DNA of 42,238 nt from Rubrivivax sp. (GTDB taxonomy: Bacteria; Pseudomonadota; Gammaproteobacteria; Burkholderiales; Burkholderiaceae_C), in assembly GCA_004210455.1 (NCBI GenBank), contig SEFA01000056.1:1-42238 (forward strand), read 5' to 3'. Both the position numbers and the translations under genes were made by a program. A model generated the notes under the pieces. That model worked only from the letters and a program-made list of their open reading frames with translations. It did no database searches and was not told the origin of the DNA. Positions within the stretch are counted from its first letter, which is position 1. Each line of letters opens with the position of its first letter. This document shows positions 15,939 through 23,826 of this stretch, piece after piece.

Positions 15939-18767
15939 ATGCCGCTCGCGATCCCGCTCCACGCCCAGTGTGCAGTCACCACCCGACCGGACGGCTCGGA
16001 TGGGGCAGCAAAAGACGAACTTATCGAAGAGCCGTCTGTAGCACCCGCTGAAGCAGATGCCGAACCGACCGTCGACACGACCTCCGACACGACTTGTGAG
16101 CCGTCGGTGGAAGCGTCGGTGGAAAGGTCGTCTGAAACGCTGGCGGACACATCGGCCACAGCATCGAACGAAGCGTCTGCCCAGTCAGCCGTCAGTGGAT
16201 CGCCCCGCCGCGTCGGCGCGTCGCCTCTGCGAGCACGCATGGCTCGCCGCCACTCAACGGAGTCGCCGTCTGAACAGTTCGCCAATTGGCTACCCTACTC
16301 CGCCTACATCGCTCAGGAACAGCTCTTCGTCAATCGCGACGGCCTGGCCTTCCTGCTTGAGATCACCCCGCAGTCGGGGGCGGACGAGCGCATGACGGAG
16401 GTCCTGGTGTCCCTGTATGCCAACTGTCCGACCGACACGGGCATCCAGTTCCACCTGTTCGCCTCACCCCACGTGCGCAACCGGCTGCGCGACTACACCA
16501 ACCTGCGCGTCGAGGACGAGGACCAGATCGCGCGCTCGCGCGCGACCGGTCACCCCGTGCCCCACCAGAACCTGTTCCGACGCCTTGCCCGGCAACGCGT
16601 CAGTCACCTGTTGCGCGGCACTCAGCAGTCCCTGACCAGCGGCTTTCATTACACGCTGCGTGACTTCCGCCTGCTGCTGAGCGTCACCGTGTCGGGGAGC
16701 GCACAGGATCTGAGCCGACGCGACGCGCTGCTCGCTTTGCGAGACTCCATGCGAGCGACGCTGCGGTCGGCGCTGCTGCCCAGCAGGGTCTGCGACGCCG
16801 CGGACCTCATCAATTGGTGCGCTCTGTTCACCAACCCCGACCGCATCGCCCACTCGGACGAGCCGGACCTGAACTACGACGATGACCGGTGGTTGCACTA
16901 CGACGACGGTCGGGAGATCCGCGACCAGATCGTCGACTTCGACACCATCCAGGACGCCAACGCCAACGGGCTGACGCTCTGGAAGGAAGACATTCCTCAG
17001 CTGCTGGAGTCCAGGTTCTACTCCGTCAAGAGTTTCCCCGAGCACTTCGCGCTGTGGCAGATGGGGTCGCTCATCGGCGACGTGATGCAGCCCGCGCTGC
17101 AATACACGGCCCCGTTTCTCATCACGTTGGGCGTGCAGGTGCTGGACCCAAACGCCACCAAGGCCACCGTTACCGCCAACCACCTGCGCGCCACCCAGAA
17201 CGCCAAGTCCAAGATGGCCGACGTCATGCCCGACGTGCGCAAGAAGCTTGACGACTGGGCCGCCGCCGCCGAGGCGATCGACACGGGCGGCAGTCTCGTC
17301 AGCATGTACATGCAATTGGCGATCTTCACATCACCGCAGCGCGCGACGGCGGCGCACGAGGCCGCCAATGCCATCTGGCGCGCACGCGGGTTCCAGCTCA
17401 ACGCCGATGCCTACATGCATCGGCAGGCCCTGCTCGCGAGCCTGCCGATGACGCTGACGCCGCGCTTCCACAAGGACCTGGTCAAGATGCGCCGCGTGAC
17501 GCGCAAGACGATGGCCAATGCCATCCACATGGCACCCTTGATTGCCGAGTGGCGCGGCACCCCGACACCCGTTCTTGTTTTCGGCGGGCGGCGAGGCCAG
17601 TTGATGACGCTGGATCTGTACGACAACGACCTGGGCAACTACAACTTCGCCATCATCGGCGCACCGGGCTCGGGCAAGTCCGTGCTGATGAACGAGCTCG
17701 CGTGGTCCTACCGCGCCGTGGGCGCCAAAGTCTGGATGCTCGACCTGGGTCGCAGCTTCGAAAAACTGTGCCGCAAGGCCGGCGGAACGTACATCGAATT
17801 CCGGCCGGACGTGGACCTCTGCCTGAACCCGTTCTCCGTGGTCCGGGACATCCACGAAGACCTGGACATGCTGGTGCCAGGCATCGCCAAGATGGCGTCG
17901 ATGCAGAGCACGCTGGACGAGGTCCAGTACAAGGCCATCTCCGCAATGGTGCTCAAGCTATGGCGTGAGTACGGACGCGACCTCACGATCACCGGCCTGC
18001 GCGATGCGTTTCGCGAAGGCACGCTCGCGGAGCTGGGCGTCGTCAACGACCAGCGCATCAAGGACCTGGCCATCATGCTCAACCCGTACGCCAAGGGTGG
18101 CCAGTACGAGCGGTTCTTCGAAGGTCGGGCCAACGTCGATTTCTCCAACGACTTCATCGTGATCGAGAACGAGGAGCTCAAGCGTCGACCCGACCTGCAC
18201 GCGGTGGTCAACATCTTGCTGCTGCACCAGATCACCGGAGAGATGTACCTGACGCGAAACCGGCGCAAGGTCCTCTTCATCGACGAGCTCAAGCAGCAGC
18301 TCGGCGACATTGGCGCCGACGACCCCGTCAAGGCCGCCGTGGTCGAGGAAGCGGCGCGGCGCGCGCGCAAGTATGGCGGCGCTCTGGGCACGGCCACGCA
18401 AAGCGCGGACGACTACTACGGGTCCGCCCAGATGGAGGCGGCGTTCAACTGCTCGGACTGGGTATTCCTGCTCCGCCAGAAACCCGAGTCGATCGAGATG
18501 CTCGACCGCAAGGGGCGACTGGCGATGGACGAGCCCAAGAAGCGACTGCTGCATTCCCTGCGCACCGAGGCCGGCGCGTTCTCGGAGCTGTATGTGTCCT
18601 CGCCCGTCGGCGAGGGTGTGGCTCGCAACATCCTCGATCCGGCCACTCATCTGCTGTTCTCCAACAAGCTCGATGACAACGCGCCACTGGACGCGCTACG
18701 TGCACAGGGGCTGTCGATCGACGAGGCGATCACTTCGCTGCTGCGCCAGCGGGGGCATGCGCTATGA
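15939..18767 (+). CDS. traC: type IV secretion ATPase TraC
   Basis: A 942-residue VirB4-family ATPase that energises pilus assembly at the inner membrane (F TraC 875). Walker A GAPGSGKSV starts at residue 574 (Lys580); Walker B VLFIDE has Asp782-Glu783; a conserved ATQSADDYYGS and a C-terminal ARNILDPATHLLFSN are present. The first 100 residues hold an acidic Ser/Thr tetrapeptide array (16068-16187) not found in F TraC; the conserved domain opens near WLPYSAYIAQEQLFVNRDG. A GTG at 15927 overlaps the traV stop, but ATG 15939 is preferred because TGAGG lies 7 bases before it. The stop overlaps trbI. Confidence 0.95.
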   Translation: MPLAIPLHAQCAVTTRPDGSDGAAKDELIEEPSVAPAEADAEPTVDTTSDTTCEPSVEASVERSSETLADTSATASNEASAQSAVSGSPRRVGASPLRARMARRHSTESPSEQFANWLPYSAYIAQEQLFVNRDGLAFLLEITPQSGADERMTEVLVSLYANCPTDTGIQFHLFASPHVRNRLRDYTNLRVEDEDQIARSRATGHPVPHQNLFRRLARQRVSHLLRGTQQSLTSGFHYTLRDFRLLLSVTVSGSAQDLSRRDALLALRDSMRATLRSALLPSRVCDAADLINWCALFTNPDRIAHSDEPDLNYDDDRWLHYDDGREIRDQIVDFDTIQDANANGLTLWKEDIPQLLESRFYSVKSFPEHFALWQMGSLIGDVMQPALQYTAPFLITLGVQVLDPNATKATVTANHLRATQNAKSKMADVMPDVRKKLDDWAAAAEAIDTGGSLVSMYMQLAIFTSPQRATAAHEAANAIWRARGFQLNADAYMHRQALLASLPMTLTPRFHKDLVKMRRVTRKTMANAIHMAPLIAEWRGTPTPVLVFGGRRGQLMTLDLYDNDLGNYNFAIIGAPGSGKSVLMNELAWSYRAVGAKVWMLDLGRSFEKLCRKAGGTYIEFRPDVDLCLNPFSVVRDIHEDLDMLVPGIAKMASMQSTLDEVQYKAISAMVLKLWREYGRDLTITGLRDAFREGTLAELGVVNDQRIKDLAIMLNPYAKGGQYERFFEGRANVDFSNDFIVIENEELKRRPDLHAVVNILLLHQITGEMYLTRNRRKVLFIDELKQQLGDIGADDPVKAAVVEEAARRARKYGGALGTATQSADDYYGSAQMEAAFNCSDWVFLLRQKPESIEMLDRKGRLAMDEPKKRLLHSLRTEAGAFSELYVSSPVGEGVARNILDPATHLLFSNKLDDNAPLDALRAQGLSIDEAITSLLRQRGHAL
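16068..16187 (+). repeat. 12-bp tandem array in the traC N-terminus, 10 units
   Basis: In-phase dodecamers, for example ACCGTCGACACG, ACCTCCGACACG, TCGGTGGAAGCG, TCGGTGGAAAGG and TCGTCTGAAACG, encoding TVDT, TSDT, TCEP, SVEA, SVER, SSET, LADT, SATA, SNEA, SAQS. Confidence 0.85.
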
Positions 18768-19153
18768 CCCGGCCAGACCTCGGCGGCCTCGTCAGCGCGG
18801 CGCGCCAGTTCGGTCTTGCGTCTCTCGCATCGTGCGTGGTGTGCGTGGTCGCGCTGGCAACCTATGACCGACGTGTACTGCGACCGGCGATGACGGTTGG
18901 CGTCGTTGACATTGCCGAGGTCTACCGGGCCAAGGAAGCCGAGTTCGCGCTCCTGCTCACTCGCGCGAGCGCCGATGAGGATCGCGAGAAGGCATTGGCC
19001 ATGGCGCGGGCCTTTGCTCGTCGCCTGCCCATTGCGCTGGAAGAGCTGCACAAGGAATGCGGCTGTCTGGTGTTGGTGAAATCGGCGGTCGCCGGCGCAC
19101 CGCATCCGCGCGACCTGACCCCGCTGCTGCGGCAGAAGGTGCAATTGCCATGA
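18764..19153 (+). CDS. trbI: type-F conjugative transfer protein TrbI
   Basis: A 129-residue inner membrane protein with one helix (about 18-33) and a periplasmic part carrying VGVVDIAEVYRAKEAEFALLL, the TrbI signature; F TrbI is 128 residues and modulates pilus retraction. It overlaps traC and the next gene by ATGA on both sides. Unlike its neighbours it has no repeat insert. Confidence 0.88.
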   Translation: MTRPDLGGLVSAARQFGLASLASCVVCVVALATYDRRVLRPAMTVGVVDIAEVYRAKEAEFALLLTRASADEDREKALAMARAFARRLPIALEELHKECGCLVLVKSAVAGAPHPRDLTPLLRQKVQLP

Positions 19154-20049
19154 ACAGCGGGGGCAACGAGCGCTACGAGCGCGACCTGCAAGTCGGGCCC
19201 ACGAGTCACGCGGCCGTCCTCAAACAACGGCTGCTGCACCCGCGGCAGCGTCACATGAAGCTGCTGGCGCGACTCGTGCGCCGGCTCCCGTATCGGCTGA
19301 GTCAGCGTCAAGTGCAGCGTCATCTGCAAGGTCATCTCCGGGGTCACGTGCATCGCTTTTTGCAGCGTCACGCGCACTCAGCGCGCGAGCTCCTGCGGAT
19401 CTCACAACGGCGTTGGTATCTGGTGGCACCGGTGTTGATCATCTGGGCATTGGCCTACCTGCGCCTGTTCCTTGATCCGACGCCTCGCCTGCCCGTGCTG
19501 TTCAACTGGACGCCGAGCCTGCCTTATCACGTCGCGTGGGTGCGCCGGAGCGCGCGTATTCCCATCCGTGGCGACTTCATCGTGTTCGCGTTCGCCGGTG
19601 GTGAATGGTCGGCGCGCGACGCTCGACGGTCGGCGGACGATCGCGGTGCTCAACGCGGCCAGGGTGACCTAGGCGCTAAGGGCGACTTTGGTGCCGTGGG
19701 CGACCTGGGCGACCAAGGCGATCAGAGCGATCGAAGCGACACACCTGGTCAACCAAGAGATCGCTATCCCGGCCTGCACGGCCAGCCCTTCTTCAAGCGC
19801 GTGGTTGGTGTGCCCGGCGACCTGATTACGGTGCAGGACCGTCTGGTGCTTGTCAACGGCGAGCCGATGGGGATTGCCAAGACGCGCACGCACGATCGGC
19901 GACCGCTGACGCCTATTGCGCCGCAGGTCATTCCCCAGGGTCAGTTCTTTGTGCATGGAGCCAGTGACGACAGCTTCGATTCGCGTTACCGCGAGAGCGG
20001 CTTGGTGAAGCAGGAGCAGGTCGTGGCGCTGGTCCAACCGCTGTTCTAG
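19150..20049 (+). CDS. S26 signal peptidase, TraF-type (maturation peptidase)
   Basis: A 299-residue membrane serine peptidase of family S26, related to RP4 TraF and the trhF genes of F-type elements, that probably processes the pilin or other Tra proteins. A transmembrane helix lies near 98-116, followed by catalytic Ser123 in NWTPSLP, catalytic Lys216 in FFKRVVGVPGD, and the C-terminal box GASDDSFDSRY. Two additions are unusual: 40 residues of xLxR tetrapeptides before the helix (19261-19380) and a collagen-like insert GDLGAKGDFGAV... (19663-19740) between Ser and Lys, which widens their spacing to 93 residues. Overlaps trbI by ATGA. Confidence 0.88.
   Translation: MNSGGNERYERDLQVGPTSHAAVLKQRLLHPRQRHMKLLARLVRRLPYRLSQRQVQRHLQGHLRGHVHRFLQRHAHSARELLRISQRRWYLVAPVLIIWALAYLRLFLDPTPRLPVLFNWTPSLPYHVAWVRRSARIPIRGDFIVFAFAGGEWSARDARRSADDRGAQRGQGDLGAKGDFGAVGDLGDQGDQSDRSDTPGQPRDRYPGLHGQPFFKRVVGVPGDLITVQDRLVLVNGEPMGIAKTRTHDRRPLTPIAPQVIPQGQFFVHGASDDSFDSRYRESGLVKQEQVVALVQPLF
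19261..19380 (+). repeat. 12-bp tandem array in the S26 peptidase leader, 10 units
   Basis: Phase-locked dodecamers such as CAAGTGCAGCGT, CATCTGCAAGGT, CATCTCCGGGGT and CACGTGCATCGC encode LLAR, LVRR, LPYR, LSQR, QVQR, HLQG, HLRG, HVHR, FLQR, HAHS. The result is a positively charged segment just before the membrane helix. Confidence 0.8.
19663..19740 (+). repeat. 18-bp (2 x 9) collagen-like array in the S26 peptidase
   Basis: Encodes GDLGAK-GDFGAV-GDLGDQ-GDQSDR-SD: Gly-Asp at each half-period, with Gly-x-x periodicity over about 26 residues, inserted between the catalytic Ser and Lys blocks. Confidence 0.85.
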
Positions 20050-20060
20050 GGAGCAGCCGC

Positions 20061-20666
20061 ATGCGTACGCACCACTCGCCCCTCGACAACCGCTTCGTCC
20101 GCCGCATTCGCGGGATGCGTTGGGGACGTGCCTTGCGCAAGCTGCTCAGCCTTCTCAACGTCATGGCCGGAGCGACCTGCCGTCGTTTACCTCGCTTGCG
20201 CCCGCTTCTCGTTGCCGGCGCGGCAATAACGGCAATCGCAGCCATCGCCGTTGCCACCGCGCTGGCGACGCGGCTCGTTCTTGTGCTCCTTGGGATCTTC
20301 GGTCTGATGAGTGACGCCAACGCGCAGACCAGCCCGGCTTCCGGCCCCATCTCTTTGAGCGCGTCGATGCCGCCCTTGTCGACCGAAGGTACATCGCGGG
20401 ACGTCGATGTCATGTCGCTGTCCGATTACCTCGGCCTGCTCCGACAAATTTCCCCGGCGGCAGAGACCGGCGCCCGCGACTACCTCGCGGCCTTCTTGCT
20501 GCGATGCGGTCGGGAGATGACCACGGCAGAACTGCATCGTTCGTTGGCCGGCGCGACCGGCGACCCAGTCCTGATGGCGCACCTGCGCGCCGCGCAACTT
20601 CGGGAGCCGGGCATGCGCCAGCAACTTGCGCGCCTTCTGCGCTGCCCGACGGGAGTGGCCCGATGA
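20061..20666 (+). CDS. unknown exported or membrane protein of the tra cluster
   Basis: A 201-residue protein I do not recognise. A basic N-terminus is followed by a long hydrophobic stretch (about 48-85) ending in DANAQ, a possible signal-peptidase site. The mature part, about 110 residues, includes DYLGLLRQISPAAETGARDY, two cysteines (LLRCG and LLRCP) and helical sequence ending RQQLARLLRC. GGGAG precedes the ATG; the stop overlaps traW by ATGA. Its position between the peptidase and traW, tightly coupled, implies a role in the apparatus. F has no obvious equivalent at this point. Confidence 0.7.
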   Translation: MRTHHSPLDNRFVRRIRGMRWGRALRKLLSLLNVMAGATCRRLPRLRPLLVAGAAITAIAAIAVATALATRLVLVLLGIFGLMSDANAQTSPASGPISLSASMPPLSTEGTSRDVDVMSLSDYLGLLRQISPAAETGARDYLAAFLLRCGREMTTAELHRSLAGATGDPVLMAHLRAAQLREPGMRQQLARLLRCPTGVAR

Positions 20667-21472
20667 AACCCGATCCGCGGTTGCATGCGCCGGCGTTTGG
20701 CGAAGCGCTTCACGCGCCGCAGAAGAAGCCAAGTGGCAAGAGCACGAACGCGGGCATGGCCCTGCTCGAGCCCGTCGTCGCGCGGGTCATCGCACTCGTC
20801 TTCGATCTTTTCTGCGGCCTGGCGTTCGCCCTTGGATTCGCGGCGGCTATCGACGCAATGCGACCTCGCGGCACCGCAAACCTGCTCATGACCTCCGCCT
20901 CGGCAGCGGATCTTGGCACCTTGGGCCCAACGTACCCGATCACGGAGCCGCATCTGCTTCAGATGATCGAACAACGCTTGAAGGAGGCTGCGCGTACCGG
21001 CGAGCTGGCGCGGATCGAGGCTCAGGCACAACGGCGCGGCGCGGAGGCGGTGCGTCATCCCCCTCCCGTACCTGGCGTGGTGACCACTCGCGTGCCGCGA
21101 ACCTTCTTCTTCGATCCAACGCTAGTTCTGGACCGCAATGTGCTCGGACCGCGGGGCGAACTGCTGTTCGCCGCTGGGACGAAAAAGAATCCACTCGAAG
21201 TGATCTCGCTGAGCCGCGCGCTGCTCTTCTTCGACGGGCGGGACGCCCGCCAGGTGCGTCAGGCGCGCGCAATCGTCGCTCAACACGGAGGGCGCGTGAA
21301 GCCGATCCTGACGGCGGGGTCCTACCTGGCGCTCATGCAAAGCTGGCGCACGCCAATCTATTACGACCAAGGCGGCTCGCTCTCGCGCCGACTCGGCATC
21401 CGGCAGGTGCCGGCTCGCGTCACGCAAGAGGGTCAGCGCTTGCGTATCGAAGAACTGGAGGTCCTTCCATGA
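20663..21472 (+). CDS. traW: type-F pilus assembly protein TraW
   Basis: A 269-residue periplasmic protein (F TraW 210). After a hydrophobic export segment (about 32-55) comes the TraW opening DLGTLGPTYPITEPHLLQMI, a charged helix, then RTFFFDPTLVLDRNVLGP and the thioredoxin-like part through TPIYYDQGGSLSRRLGIRQVPA. TraW works with TraU and TrbC in pilus assembly. The start overlaps the preceding stop; the stop overlaps traU, both by ATGA. Confidence 0.93.
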   Translation: MKPDPRLHAPAFGEALHAPQKKPSGKSTNAGMALLEPVVARVIALVFDLFCGLAFALGFAAAIDAMRPRGTANLLMTSASAADLGTLGPTYPITEPHLLQMIEQRLKEAARTGELARIEAQAQRRGAEAVRHPPPVPGVVTTRVPRTFFFDPTLVLDRNVLGPRGELLFAAGTKKNPLEVISLSRALLFFDGRDARQVRQARAIVAQHGGRVKPILTAGSYLALMQSWRTPIYYDQGGSLSRRLGIRQVPARVTQEGQRLRIEELEVLP

Positions 21473-22836
21473 CATGGCCGTCCCACTGTCCCGGCGGATC
21501 ACGTTGGCTTGGAGGACTGGCCCCTCGATCCACGGTTCGATCCGCGGTTCGATCCACCGTTCGATCATGCGTGCGATCGGCCGCGCGATCGGGCGTGCGA
21601 TCCAGCGCACGAATTCCCGAACAGTTGCCCGAGCAGTTGCTGGCGCAGTCGCCCGCGCAGTCGTCCGCGCAGTGTCATACACCCTTGCCCACGCGACCTG
21701 ACCGTGCGGCGCGCGTCGTGCGGACTGCGGCGATGCTGCTTCTGCAGCGCGTCAAGCCATCGCCTGCGCTGATCTCAAGTCGAATCTTCACCCGGAGCAT
21801 CGTCGAATCAACACAGCTGCGGGCGGCGGCGATCTGCGTGTTGCTCTCGGTGCTCACCACACTCTTGCCCATGGCTGCGGCGCGCGCCGCAGGCATCGGC
21901 ACCTGCACCGGGCGGTTCCCGAATCCGATCACCGACATCTGCTGGAGCTGCATCCTGCCCATCAGCATCGGCGGCGTGCGGATCGGCAACCTCGGCGATC
22001 AGGAAGACATCGACAACCCCTCGACGCCGGTGTGCAGCTGCGGCACCAATCCGACCATCGGTCTCACGGCGGGCTTCTGGGAGCCGGCCCGGCACGTCGA
22101 GGCGGTGCGCAAGCCCTTCTGCCTGGTGTCTCTCGGTGGGCTCGATCTGGATCCGGGACTGCCGGCACCCGAAGGGGCGCGCTTCACGCACTCGGAAGGA
22201 GACGGGGACGGGGGCTCGTTCTATCAGGCGCACTTCTACGTGAATCCCGTCCTGTATTACCTCGAAGCCGTCGCCGACTTTCCCTGTCTCGAGCGTGGCT
22301 CGTTCGATCTGGCCTACCTCACGGAAGTCGATCCCTTGTGGGGCGACGACGAGCTCACCCTCATCCTCAACCCGGACGCCGTGCTTTTCGCCAACCCGGT
22401 CAGCGTCGCGGCTTGTGCGGCGGACTGCGTCGCCGCGACGGCGGGGTTTGGCATCTCGGAGCTCTTCTGGTGCGCGGGGTGCCAGGGTGGGCTGTACCCG
22501 ATGAACGGACACGTGCCCTACCACCTCGGCGGTGTGCGGACCGCCGCGCTGATGGCGCAACGCCTCACCGCCAAGATGCATCGCGAGCTGCTCGCGTGGG
22601 GTTGGCATGGGCGGCGCGGGCTGTGCGGTCCGTATTTCGAGCCCGTCATGGACAAGCGCGCCTACAAGACTCAACTCACCTACCCCATCCCCAACACGAG
22701 CAAGGAAGCGGGCAGATGCTGTCAGCCATTCGGACGCACGACGGTGCTGTGGGGAGCCGGCAAGGAGTACCCCGTGCGCGGCGAGGACTTCGCCTTCATG
22801 CTGTTTCGAAAGAGGAACTGCTGTGCCGGCTACTGA
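21469..22836 (+). CDS. traU: conjugation mating-pair protein TraU with repeat-built leader
   Basis: A 455-residue periplasmic protein; F TraU is 330. The conserved domain starts at GTCTGRFPNPITDICWSCILP (about residue 144, cleavage likely after AARAAG) and continues with the dense cysteine pattern typical of TraU: VCSCGTNPTIGLTAGFWEP, CAADCVAATAGF, FWCAGCQGGLYP, GRCCQPFGRTT and RNCCAGY at the C-terminus. Many disulfides are expected, consistent with DsbC in the operon. The first 140 residues contain 13 tetrapeptide repeats (21525-21680) before the export signal. ATGA overlap with traW; 14-base overlap with trbC. Confidence 0.93.
   Translation: MTWPSHCPGGSRWLGGLAPRSTVRSAVRSTVRSCVRSAARSGVRSSARIPEQLPEQLLAQSPAQSSAQCHTPLPTRPDRAARVVRTAAMLLLQRVKPSPALISSRIFTRSIVESTQLRAAAICVLLSVLTTLLPMAAARAAGIGTCTGRFPNPITDICWSCILPISIGGVRIGNLGDQEDIDNPSTPVCSCGTNPTIGLTAGFWEPARHVEAVRKPFCLVSLGGLDLDPGLPAPEGARFTHSEGDGDGGSFYQAHFYVNPVLYYLEAVADFPCLERGSFDLAYLTEVDPLWGDDELTLILNPDAVLFANPVSVAACAADCVAATAGFGISELFWCAGCQGGLYPMNGHVPYHLGGVRTAALMAQRLTAKMHRELLAWGWHGRRGLCGPYFEPVMDKRAYKTQLTYPIPNTSKEAGRCCQPFGRTTVLWGAGKEYPVRGEDFAFMLFRKRNCCAGY
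21525..21680 (+). repeat. 12-bp tandem array in traU, 13 units in two phases
   Basis: Dodecamers run without interruption: TCGATCCACGGT, TCGATCCGCGGT, TCGATCCACCGT, TCGATCATGCGT, GCGATCGGCCGC, GCGATCGGGCGT, then ACAGTTGCCCGA, GCAGTTGCTGGC, GCAGTCGCCCGC, GCAGTCGTCCGC. They encode seven SxVR/SxAR units, then five xxEQ/xxAQ units. Confidence 0.92.
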
Positions 22837-23722
22837 GCTCATTGCCGGGCCTCTCCGTCGATCGGCCTGGGTGGCCACGCTCGCCATCATTGCCTTGCCG
22901 GTCGCGCTACCGGTCGCATTACCGGTCGCGTTGGCGGTCGGACTGCCTGAGTCTCGCGCAGCCGACGCGCAGACGCTGACCGCCGGTCTGGCCCTGAGCG
23001 CACCGACCGCGGGGCTCGCCGTGAATGAGAGTCGCGCGAGCGTGCATCCCCCCATCGGTCACGGGGACCACCTGCGAACGCAGCGAGACACTCAGAGGCC
23101 CACGCAGGCGCCGCGCGTGGACGCCCTTCCCGTGCCGAACGACCGCACGCCGCTCGATCTGGAGGCGATCGCGCGAGGTTATTCGGCGCAGACCGATGGA
23201 CGCGTCACCCTGGGCGCTGCAACAGGACCGGGGCTGCTGGTATTCGTGAGCCTGTCCATGCCGCGCCCCAGCCTGGAGAGACTGCTCGACCAAGCGGCTC
23301 GGGCGCATGCAACCGTCGTGCTGCGGGGTTTGGTGAACGGCTCGCTGCGCAACACCGTCGAGACTGTTCAGCCGCTCCTGGGCGCGAGACAGGGTGCCCT
23401 TCAGATCGATCCGCAGGCGTTTGACCGCTTCGACGTCCAGCGCGTGCCCAGCTTCGTGCTCGTCCGCGACGGCGCCCGACCGCAGTCCTGCGCGAGTGGA
23501 ACGTGCGCACCTGCGTCAGATTTCGTGCGCGTGGCCGGCGACGTCACGCTCGACTACGCGCTGATGCACATGCGTCAGACACCGCCCGGGTTCCGCCGCG
23601 ATGTGCAGGTGTTCCTCCAACGCCTCTACGCAAGAGATGCCCTGGGCGACACCACCCCGAACGGCTATGGACCGAGCGGGGGCGCCGGCCACGCGCCCCG
23701 TCGTGACGAACCCAGGCACTGA
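22823..23722 (+). CDS. trbC: type-F pilus assembly protein TrbC
   Basis: A 299-residue exported protein with a C-terminal thioredoxin-like TrbC domain (F TrbC 212): GLLVFVSLSMPRPSLERLL, LRGLVNGSLRNTVETV, IDPQAFDRFDVQRVPSFVLV and the terminal VQVFLQRLY. The active-site cysteines of thioredoxins are absent, as usual in TrbC. The signal peptide core is a tetrapeptide repeat ALPV x3. GTG 22823 is the start, with GAGGA about 6 bases before it, overlapping traU by 14 bases. The stop codon is the first triplet of an 8-bp array. Confidence 0.9.
   Translation: MPATELIAGPLRRSAWVATLAIIALPVALPVALPVALAVGLPESRAADAQTLTAGLALSAPTAGLAVNESRASVHPPIGHGDHLRTQRDTQRPTQAPRVDALPVPNDRTPLDLEAIARGYSAQTDGRVTLGAATGPGLLVFVSLSMPRPSLERLLDQAARAHATVVLRGLVNGSLRNTVETVQPLLGARQGALQIDPQAFDRFDVQRVPSFVLVRDGARPQSCASGTCAPASDFVRVAGDVTLDYALMHMRQTPPGFRRDVQVFLQRLYARDALGDTTPNGYGPSGGAGHAPRRDEPRH
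22895..22954 (+). repeat. 12-bp tandem array forming the TrbC signal peptide
   Basis: TTGCCGGTCGCG, CTACCGGTCGCA, TTACCGGTCGCG, TTGGCGGTCGGA, CTGCCTGAGTCT, encoding LPVA-LPVA-LPVA-LAVG-LPES, directly ahead of the likely cleavage region SRAADA. Confidence 0.9.
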
Positions 23723-23797
23723 GTCACCGACTCACCGAGTCACCGAGTCACCGAGTCACTGAGTCACTGAGTAACTGAGTCAACTGAGTCAACTGAG
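23720..23797 (+). repeat. 8-bp tandem array between trbC and traN, about 9 units
   Basis: Units YGAGTCAC: TGAGTCAC, CGACTCAC, CGAGTCAC (three times), TGAGTCAC, TGAGTAAC, then 9-base variants TGAGTCAAC. The first TGA is the trbC stop. This is the largest gap inside the central part of the cluster. Confidence 0.92.
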
Positions 23798-23826
23798 ACA
23801 GCCATGAGACGGCACGGAGACACGCC

